DNA of 64,000 nucleotides, taken from NCBI RefSeq assembly GCF_019279795.1, contig NC_056738.1, positions 402,901,864 to 402,965,863 on the forward strand, read 5' to 3'. This stretch comes from Protopterus annectens. Taxonomy: Eukaryota > Chordata > Ceratodontiformes > Protopteridae. The notes beneath the pieces were generated by a model. The model was not told the origin of the DNA. It ran no database searches and saw nothing but the letters and a program-made list of their open reading frames with translations. This document shows positions 56,821 to 64,000 of this stretch, piece after piece. Every line of letters begins with the position of its first letter. Positions within the stretch are counted from its first letter, which is position 1. The position numbers and the translations under genes were made by a program.

Positions 56821-57674
56821 ATTTCAGAATCCTGATCAGAAGTATAAGCAAACGCAGTCCTAGGTCTCTTAGAGGGGGAAGGTTTACTTCCCCAGATTAC
56901 AGTAATAAGGTCTTCAGCCATTCTTCTCATTTGTTTAAGCACAGAGGCCTGACCATGCGGTCTGGGTGTCAGTTTTCTAGGCATGGTTTGAGTTTTAGGC
57001 CTTGAAGAAGATGGCGTTGGGTTAATATGCAAGTCAGTAGGCCTGAATACAACCACAGAAGCCAGTGCTTGCACAGCAGCTCCCATCCAAGGTAGAGACA
57101 TCCGCAGGTTCCACAGTTGAAGCATCTGGCAGCATACCGGACTCCGAATGGGTCTCAGTAGAGGCCTGCGAATCTGAAGTAGCAGGTATCATGGGCTGAA
57201 AAAGCACCTCACTGAGTACCGGCGAACTGGCTTAGGAGAAGAGTCATCAGCAGCTTTGGACCTAGGTGACCTGTCTCGTCTTTATCTTTGCGTTTTTTTT
57301 TCGAAATGTCGGTAGTCGGATGGCTGACCGAAGACACATCTGGATAACTGAACCGAGCACCAAAATATTTAGAAGCAAAAATATACAGACGACGGATAGA
57401 TAGTTGGTTAAATAAGGCACAAAACCAACAGCAAGGTACGTCATGGTCAGGGCCTAGGCAAGGAATACAGTACGAATGAAAATCTTTGAGGTATTTCCTT
57501 TCCACAAGAAATGCAGTGATTTACTTTTAATGACATTGGTTTAGAGCAAGAAAAAGTTTCCCCAACGGGGTACTTAGATTTTAGTTGAAGACTTTGGTTC
57601 TGAAACTCGAAAATGAAAATTTCAGGAGTCGGCCGACCGGCACTTGAGAACTGGCTCTGCTTCGGGCACTGCAC
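56821..57674 (-). pseudogene. A3 gag-like gene, N-terminal half
   Basis: Likely start near 57560 in the frame MSLKVNHCISCGKEIPQRF (57447-57674), continuing in 57209-57505 with YCIPCLGPDHDVPCCWFCALFNQ, the same Cys cluster as A2 gag. Then come a basic KKKRKDKDETG stretch and 56817-57125 with RMAEDLITVIWGSKPSPSKRPRT, homologous to MAEDLITLIRG in A1. It is cut by D2 at 56820. Confidence 0.85.
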
Positions 57675-57689
57675 GGCAAGAAAGACTGA

Positions 57690-57847
57690 TGTAATGGCGT
57701 TGGCTGCATGTTTTATACCCCTGACTACCTCACATCACGGAAGAGACAACAGACACAGGACCCAAGACTTGGTTAATCAGGCCGACTGAGGGCTACTGCA
57801 AGCAGATAACCCCAAATGTGATGACTAACAATGAAACACTAAGAACA
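57690..57847 (-). promoter_or_regulatory. A3 5' ITR with TATA motif
   Basis: GGGTATAAAACATGC on the minus strand (57706-57720) and CCCTCAGTCGGCCTGATT match the A1 5' ITR and the A5 3' ITR. The outer end reads AATGAAACACTAAGAACAT, about 57847. Confidence 0.75.
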
Positions 57848-58371
57848 TCCTTGTCCCCTTTGCTCTGCTGTTACAGGCTGAATAGCCTTCATAATGAGAA
57901 AAAGTACTTGCATTTGGGCCTCTGTCCACTGGTTTGGGGGGGGGGGGGGGAGTCTGGCCATCCGCTTGGGGTTGGCAGTGAGTAGAAGTCGAATCTGTAT
58001 CCCTGGGATACAGTGTTCAAGACCCATCTGTCCTGGGTGATGTATTCCCAGTTTTTTGCATGCAGGGCAAGTTTTCCTCCTAAGGATGCAAGTTCTTGGG
58101 CAAGGCTTGGAAGGATAATTCATCGTGAGATTTTATCATAGGATGGTGACTTACTACTCCCTGTTTTAGCAGTGGAAGCACTCTATTGCTTAGATCTGTG
58201 CATACCCTGAGACTGCAATCTTGGTGGTCTGCTGCCCCTGGGTTTGGACTGAAGGTCTGGGAGGGACTGGAAAGGATCAGTTTTTAGAAGGCCAGTGCCT
58301 ACTGAATCTAGGTGGCTGCACCTGTAGTAAATCTAACAGTTTGCATAGATTTAGCTTTTTCCACTTACCAT
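57848..58371 (-). mobile_element. DIRS fragment A4 (gag C terminus and RT linker)
   Basis: The frame 57839-58123 holds MARLPPPPPNQWTEAQMQVLF and IPGIQIRLLLTANPK, matching the linker GMPNLPPNQKTEALQQIMELAN of A2 gag-RT; the DxLSFQALPKN and KAKSMQTVRF parts run to 58371. A G tract (57938-57952) expands the Pro codons. Both sides are cut by other elements (A3 and A5). Confidence 0.7.
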
Positions 58372-58800
58372 AAATGCAGATGTTGGAGTGTCTTCACTGT
58401 TGCAGTCATCACATTTGAGTTATCTGCCTGCAGGTAGCTCTCAGTCGGTCTGAATACCAGAGTCTTGGGATTTCTGCGTTGGATGCCGTTGCTTCTTCCA
58501 TGACGTCAGGGGTATAAAACATGCAGCCGATGCCATTACACATCAGTTTTTCTTGCCCCAGATGTCAGGAGCCCCCTAAATAGGAATTAATTACATGGTG
58601 TGGAACACCCCCAGCAAAAAGCAAATAATGATATAAGATATGCCAAACAAAAAGGACAGGTAGAAGTAAAGAGAAGTCAGGGGGCTGTAAGGAGGGTAAC
58701 CAGGACTGCAACAGTGAATACACTCTACATTTATGTAAGTGTACACAACTGTATTATGTTCTTCGTGTTTCACTGTTGCAGTCATCACATTTGGGTTGAT
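58372..58800 (-). repeat. A5 3' ITR and ICR
   Basis: The ITR resembles the A1 and A3 5' ITRs in reverse (GGGGTATAAAACATGCAGCC). The ICR has CTGCAACAGTGAATACACTC and ACATTTATGTAAGTG, then TTATGTTCTTCGTGTTTCACTGTTGCAGTC, complementary to a family A 5' end. Confidence 0.87.
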
Positions 58801-59158
58801 TCCCAAAGCTGAGGATGGTTGGAGGCAGTCAAGAAGCATTAGGGCTGGCAAGCAGGCCCTGTAAGACTGCTGTAACAAATCCAGCTCTGGATTGAGAAAA
58901 GATAGTTAAGTGGTAATGCTTGAAGGTGTGTACAGATCTCCAGGTTGCAGCTTCCATGATATCCCTGGCAGGGACACCCCTGAGAAATGCTGTAGAGGTT
59001 GACGTAGCCCTAGTGAAATGTGTTCTGATCCCCTGTGGGGCAGGTTCCCCATAATGTTTGAAGCAGAAATGGATGCAGTGTGCTATCCATGTAGAAATGG
59101 TTTGCCCTCTGCCCCTATAGCCAAACTGATTAGCAGCTGGATTTTCATAAAGGTTCAT
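58801..59158 (-). pseudogene. A5 tyrosine recombinase, C-terminal part
   Basis: The 109-codon frame 58829-59158 ends with the complete catalytic tail: GRGQTISTWIAHCIHFCFKHY, IRTHFTRATSTSTAFLRGVP (HFTR as H-x-x-R), ATWRSVHTFKHYHLTIFSQS (nucleophile Tyr) and SRAGFVTAVLQGLLASPN. The frame terminates just before the ICR. It is cut by the LINE after the NLYENPAANQFG segment. Confidence 0.9.
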
Positions 59159-59320
59159 AGGTAGGTACTAGGCTATCTGCCCAAGGGCATTTATAAGCCT
59201 AGCCAGTGTGTGTCGACTTTCGCCACCCCACTGATTAACTGAACCTCTGTCATGCAGAGACAATGAAGTGATCCCAGGGGTGTATTTTGTTACCCATCCA
59301 CTCAAGGTTTCTCTTGAGTG

Positions 59321-62119
59321 TTAGTGAGGGGCTCTGCCTAATGTAGATAAGAATTTTGTTCCAAAGCATGGGGAGTCTGACAGGAATCTATCCCTCCAGC
59401 ATGTTCTACTTATTGTGGCGAGGTTTAGCTCACTAGAGCACGTGGCTTGCAGCGACTTGGACTTCTTTAGGTGGAGCATGTCCATCAATTCTGAGTTGGA
59501 CATGGCTTTGTCAGTCAGGCAAAGATCACCTCTAAGTGATATGCCACAGAGTACAGCCAGAGTTTTTTTCAGTCAGTATGCACAGGACATATGTTTGAGG
59601 CCAGTAATCCTCTTGGTGAGGTACTTTTGCGGTCTTTCCAGCTCTTGCGTCTTGTGAGGTACAGCCCAAATGGGCATTGTACTCTATGATGGGTCTGATG
59701 AGTGACGAGTAAAGGGGCACTATAACCTATTTCTAGATGGGAACCCTTTAGTAATTAGATTAGCCACATAGGATTTCATAACTACTTTGGCAATATGATT
59801 GTCAAAGGAGATATTACTATCTACCTGGGTCCCCAGACCTCTCATTACTTCTGTATTAAGGGGGCTGCCACCTATGTGGTAAATTCATGGGTGTTTTGTT
59901 TTTCCCAAATGGGATGACTATGCATTTTTTGGCATTTAGCTTGAGGCCATGACTGACACCAGGTGCACGTCTCAGTAAGGCCTTTTTGGAGGATGTCCGT
60001 GTCAGCCAGAGTCTCAATTATGGCTCCTGGTTTGCAGTCATCGGTGAACTTCATTACCCATAGTCCTCCTGTGTTTGCCTGTAATTCTGAGAAGTATATG
60101 CCGAACAGTAGGGGTCCCAGGAACGAGCCTTGTGTGACACCACTTGTGACTGGTTTAGAGTCGGACCTGGAGCCTGCTATTCTTACCGCGAGAGTTCTGT
60201 CTAAGCCAGTTGGCAACCCATCTTGTGATGTAGGGGGTTTATGTTCAGGCTGGTGAGTTTTTCCTATAATACCAGAGTGAGGAATGGTGTCTAATGCCTT
60301 GGCAAGGTCAAGATAGGCTGTGTAGACCACATTTCCCTCATCTATGGCCTTGGTGACTGTCTCAAAGAAGTCAACCATGTTTAGTAGGCATGATCTGCCC
60401 TTAAAGCAGAACTGGGTCGGGTCAAGTGTTTGGAGGTTCCCAATGTCTTTGTTAATGAGTTCCATGATGATGCGCTCCATAGCCTTGCAGACCAGGCTAG
60501 TCAGGCTTATGGGGCAATAGTTACCAGGGTCAGTTGTGGCCCTTCCTCTGTGGAGCGGAATAACCGTTGCTGTGCGCCATTCTATGGGCAAGTAGCCTGT
60601 GGAGAGGCTGAGGTTGAACAGCGTGTTTACGTGGGGGCTTAGTTCCTTCTGTAGTTCATGCAAGATGCATCCTGGGACAACATCTGGCCCCATTGACGCT
60701 GTTTTTGGCTTTTGAAAGGGCGGTTTTCACTTTTGTGTCTGATTTCTGGCACAACACACTTTTCCAGTATTGCTGTGGGCCCTTTTGGAGGTGAGAGGGG
60801 GGTGAAGTTTGCATTGAATCTATCTGCCAGGATGTTGGCAATATCAGTAGGTTCAGTATATTTTGTGCTATTTTGCACTAGCTCAGAGCATATCTGAGTT
60901 GCCACTTAGATTCTTGACATAGCTAAAGAAGCCTTTGTGGTTATCTTTCGAATCCTTGGCTATTTTTCTTTCGTAGTTAGCCTTGGATGATTTTATGAGG
61001 GACCTTAATTTCTTACTGATACTGATCAGGGATCTCTTTCCTTCATGGGATTTGCTTTTTTCCTAAACAAGTTTCCTCCTTTTATTGTATAACCTGTTTA
61101 TGGCAGGGGTCCACCAGTCTGGTTTCCTTCTCTTAGGGGAGGGAGTCTTGGTTTTGCTAGGGATGGCATGATCCATGCATCCTTGTAGGTGCTCAGAGTG
61201 CATTTGTAAAGGATTCTGCATCTTGGGCAGCATTATCCTTTAGCGTGGGGGCTGTGAAACTTACCAACTCTATCTTAAGTAAGGTGAAATTTGCTTTAGA
61301 AAAGTTTTCACTGTTTCCTTGGTTGGTGGTGGTGGGGTGTGGACATCCAGAGTGATTAGTTTATGGTCTGATTTAACCAGTGAAAGGTTTACCTATGGTA
61401 CGGACCACCTGTCGCCCATGTTGGTGATGACCAGGTCCAATATGTTTTCACCTCTGGTAGGGGAGTTTACCAGCTAATCCAGGGCATTCGAGTTGATAAT
61501 TTCCAGGAAACGCGGAGCCTGGGAAGTTTGTACTCAAGTAGTTTTCCCAGTTAATTGTAGGATAATTGAAATCACCCAGTATCAGGGTGATTAGCAGGAC
61601 CTTGCTTTCCACCGTCTCCAGTAAGGCAGAGTGGTGGTCGTGGGTCATGGAGTGTGATCTGTAGCAGGCCAGAATTTGCATTGCAGATTTGCCCAATTTA
61701 ATTTGCACATGGATGATCTCAGAGGTATAAAGCTGCTCCACTTACCTGAAGGTGTAGGTATCCCTGATTAATATAAATACACCCCCTCCTTCTGAGTTTC
61801 AGTCAGTGTTCGGAGGCCGAAATTTGTGGCATGAGTTGTAGCCCAGTAGTGCTGGAGTGCTCTCTGGAGCCTTGAACCAGGTTTCAGTTACTGCACTGAT
61901 GTCGACGTTCTCTATACTGAGTGCTTCAAGCGCATGCATTTTGAGATTTAAACTCCTGGCGTTGAGTAGAAGAAGCCTCATTTTTTTTTTATTTGTGCTG
62001 TTTATGGAGGTGGGTTTGACTTTTGAGTCTCGCCCAAAAAAGGCACTATGGGGGCAAGAGCCTTGGCCAGTATTAGACAGCCTAGGGGTGACAGGTGCAA
62101 GCAGTCTCTTGCGAAGCAA
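59321..62119 (-). pseudogene. LINE ORF2: AP endonuclease and reverse transcriptase, degenerate
   Basis: Endonuclease: LLLLNARSLNLKMHALEAL and VDISAVTETWFK (61799-62119; Asn and Glu boxes), then LGDFNYPTINW (61448-61741, the GDFN box). RT: MGPDVVPGCILHEL (G-PD box), YLPIEWRTATVIPLHRGRA, NYCPISLTSLVCKAMERII, QFCFKGRSCLLNM, YTAYLDLAKALDTIPH (palm Asp), GVTQGSFLGPLLFGIYFSEL, VMKFTDDCK (FTDD in place of FADD; 59872-60693). C-terminal tail: LYSSLIRPIIEYNAHLG (59532-59720). Frames break between 60900 and 61450. Confidence 0.9.
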
Positions 62120-62137
62120 TGCGGCTTGTCGAGCATG

Positions 62138-63110
62138 TTATCCCAAGCTGCCAGACATTTGATCCCCTTTGAACAACACCAAACGCCAATTGTTGAAATT
62201 GATAATTTTTTCTTTATACTGAGGTATCATTCTTAGTGAGGGCAGGATGCTACTCAGGGTCAGGGTCATACCCGACTGGGCTACATGATACGAGAGCTCT
62301 TCCACGTCTTTTTTCATGAAGTCCAGGGAGATGAGTCTTAGGTCATTCACACCAACATGAACAATGACAGTCATATTTGTACTTGTTCTGGAGTGACCTG
62401 AGTGCTTGTGTTATGTGGCGGATTCTGGCTCCTGACAGGCAGCTAACAGTAACCTTCTTGCCCAGCCTAGTGAGTGAGACGTCAGTGTGCCTGACTATAG
62501 AGCCACCTAGTTATGTTATGTTGCCTTAAGGGCTGTGACTGTGCAGCACATTGAGTTTGTGTTTTATGTGTTGTCTGGTTTGTGACGGGAGGTGCAGGTT
62601 TTTTGGGTGTCTGCTTTGGAGCTCTCAGATGCTTTTGCAGGTTTTTATTTAGAGCTGCCGAGTATGATTTAGTGCATTTGTGTATTTTTTGCCAGTGCTG
62701 GTTTAGTAGGTCCATGTGAGGCTGGAGGTGTGATGCAAGTGTTAACCTTCTCCTCATGACCGTCTGTTCCAGTCTTGGTTGGAGACACCTTAGCCTCCAG
62801 TTTGGCTGTATAATAGAATCTCTCGCATATGTTAGTGTTTTGTGGAAGGAGGAGAGGGTTGTCTGTGTACATGAGGCAGTTGTAAAATTGCCTCAGGATA
62901 CCCAGGTTCACCAGCTGGACGGGAGAGTACATCTAAAGTTGCCCTTTGGTCATGCCTGAATAGTAGGGTGAGCTGCTTAGTCGCTTGGTTGGTGAGGGGT
63001 GGATAAAGAGCCTTGTCCTGCTGGGCAATCAAGTGTCTGGGTATACAAGTGCTTGCTATTAGGTCTGAGTAAGTGCTGAACTGTAGGATGCTTTTTGAGT
63101 GCTTAGGTTG
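62138..63110 (-). pseudogene. LINE ORF1 with SGNH/esterase-like block
   Basis: The frame 62138-62374 begins MTVIVHVGVNDLRLISLDFM, the H-x-G-x-N-D block of SGNH hydrolases found in CR1 and L2 ORF1 proteins, and goes on with LSSILPSLRMIPQYKEKIINFN. Upstream frames (62482-63032) are Lys/Pro/Gln-rich and basic, as in the N-terminal half of such ORF1 proteins. Start not fixed; probably near 63030-63110. Confidence 0.7.
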
Positions 63111-63575
63111 AGCGGACTAGTTTCAAGGGAAAAACTGAAGCGGAGACTTATTGGAGGCAGGAATAATTTAACCGTAGCTAACCGGTGCTGCCTGGTGAGC
63201 AAAACCATGCAAACGCATTTTTTTAAACTACTAACTTCTGGGCTAGAACCACTCCTCCAGGGACAGATGGCTGCTCAAAGTTCCCCTCTTTCACAGGTGA
63301 ACAGAGAAACTTCCCTCTATCCAAGTAATGTATGGGCAACTCGAACTTGTAACACAGCCCTGAATTCAGCACTAGCCTGAAAACTAGACTATACTAGCTT
63401 AGAAAGGTGGGAAACCAGGAATTTTTTTTTTTTGAAAAGATAAGGCAAAATCAACACAGTTAAATTATTTAAACATAAAACTACTTTTTAAAAGTGCAAG
63501 CAGTCAAATAAGTACAATATGTGGAAAAAACTTTTAAATCACAATAAATGCTGGGAAATCAGCATTTAGGCGGAA
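63111..63575. other. LINE 5' untranslated region or other insert
   Basis: No coding motif. It has a T tract at about 63422-63434 and AT-rich sequence. It lies between LINE ORF1 and resumed A5 YR sequence, so it is most simply the LINE 5' UTR, but it could hold another small insertion. Confidence 0.4.
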
Positions 63576-64000
63576 AACAGTCCTATCCAGATAGAACCTA
63601 AGATGCCTGTGCACGTCCAGGGAGTGCAGGATCCTTTCCCTTGTATTCTGAGGACTAAAGAAAAAGGTTGGCAAATGAATGGATAGGTTTAAAGCCACAC
63701 TAAATACCACCTCTGGCATAAATGATGGGTTAGTCCTGAGGGAAACTTGTCCGCATGGAAGATAATGAAGGGTTCCACGGCCGTAAGAGCCTGCAATTCA
63801 GACACTTCTTGCTGAAGTGATGGCTAGGAGTAAAGCTGTTTTCCAGGAGAGGCATTTTAATGCTGCTGAAGCAAGTTCAAAGGGTGGAAAAGTGAGTTTT
63901 TTCCAATACAGATTTAAGGTCCCAGGCTGGAGTGGGAGCTCTCCTGGGGGGGGTGTTAAATTTCTGGCTCCTCTCAATAACTATTTGACTAGAGGATGAG
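63576..64000 (-). pseudogene. A5 tyrosine recombinase, middle part
   Basis: The frame 63534-63719 includes NLSIHLPTFFFSPQNTRERIL and LDVHRHLRFYLDRT, homologous to A2 51619-51819. Toward 64000 the ITSARSV-type box (near 63805-63830) and the DLKSVLEKT-like region appear in shifted frames. It continues past the window edge. Confidence 0.85.

Larger units (their letters stand above)
43704..57847 (-). mobile_element. DIRS retrotransposon A3, defective, split by D2
   Basis: Outer member of a three-level nest. Its pieces are 43704-45171 (YR fragment, RH/MT, a bit of acidic gag) and 56821-57847 (gag N-terminal half, leader and 5' ITR). D2 sits between them. Internally it also lost everything from the acidic gag tract to the start of RNase H (junction near 45106), so it has no RT, and its YR is cut at 43704. 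About 2.5 kb of its own sequence remains. Confidence 0.82.
59159..63570 (-). mobile_element. CR1-like non-LTR retrotransposon (LINE)
   Basis: Minus-strand element with an ORF1 that has an SGNH-esterase-like block, and an ORF2 with AP endonuclease and RT, in the order usual for CR1/L2-like LINEs. The 3' end (59159-59320) is a non-coding tail. Assignment to CR1 rather than L2 or Rex1 rests on the RT tail and ORF1 type and is tentative. It sits inside A5 YR, so it postdates A5. Confidence 0.85.
58372..64000 (-). mobile_element. DIRS retrotransposon A5, interrupted by a CR1-like LINE and running off the window
   Basis: 3' ITR from about 58372 (CACTTACCATAAATGCAGATG), ICR at about 58690-58800, then YR to 59158. 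The YR resumes at about 63576 after the LINE and continues beyond 64000. The outermost 10 or so bases of the 3' ITR seem missing, judged from the ICR (TGTAAGTGTACACAACTGTA). Confidence 0.85.

Overview
The window looks like intergenic or intronic DNA from a large-genome vertebrate. The best guess is a lungfish or an amphibian, judged only from the repeat types (many DIRS retrotransposons with a CR1-like LINE, an RTE-type LINE, a Tc1 transposon and a tRNA-type SINE). I see no host protein-coding gene, rRNA or tRNA gene. Almost everything recognisable is transposable-element DNA, much of it inserted into other transposable elements.

The dominant content is DIRS-type tyrosine-recombinase retrotransposons. 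At least twelve copies or fragments are recognisable, in three or four families (called A, B, D and F here), all with coding sense on the minus strand. Each complete copy reads, from high to low coordinate: 5' inverted terminal repeat (ITR), leader, gag-like gene with Cys-rich N terminus, reverse transcriptase (RT, YLDD type), RNase H (RH), a methyltransferase-like segment (MT), tyrosine recombinase (YR), an internal complementary region (ICR), and the 3' ITR. The ICR is a short block whose two halves are complementary to the two outer ends of the element, the diagnostic DIRS arrangement. All copies carry stops or frameshifts; A2 (50761-56256) is the best preserved.

Layout: 1-1931 unassigned; A1 gag fragment 1932-3475; F1 3718-9464 abutting F2 9465-14025 head-to-tail; microsatellite and an unclassified repeat split by a foldback-like element with a 13-copy minisatellite (14026-15060); F3 from about 15053, with an RTE LINE tail inside its ICR; a Tc1 transposon 20374-33855 broken into three pieces by B1 (20756-25990), a SINE (26064-26400) and D1 (27301-33578); a repeat-poor AT-rich stretch 33858-38772 with one palindromic hairpin; an ancient DIRS relic (38773-39395); B2 40446-43700; a three-level nest A3 [D2 [A2]] from 43704 to 57847; fragment A4; and A5 from 58372 to the window end, interrupted by a CR1-like LINE (59159 to about 63570).

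The genes do not form a cellular pathway. Within each DIRS copy they form one retrotransposition unit: gag, RT-RH for cDNA synthesis, the ICR as a probable bridge for circularisation, and YR for integration. The nesting gives a relative insertion history. Element boundaries given to the base rest on ITR/ICR comparison or on restored host sequence; gene boundaries inside elements are approximate because the frames are broken.
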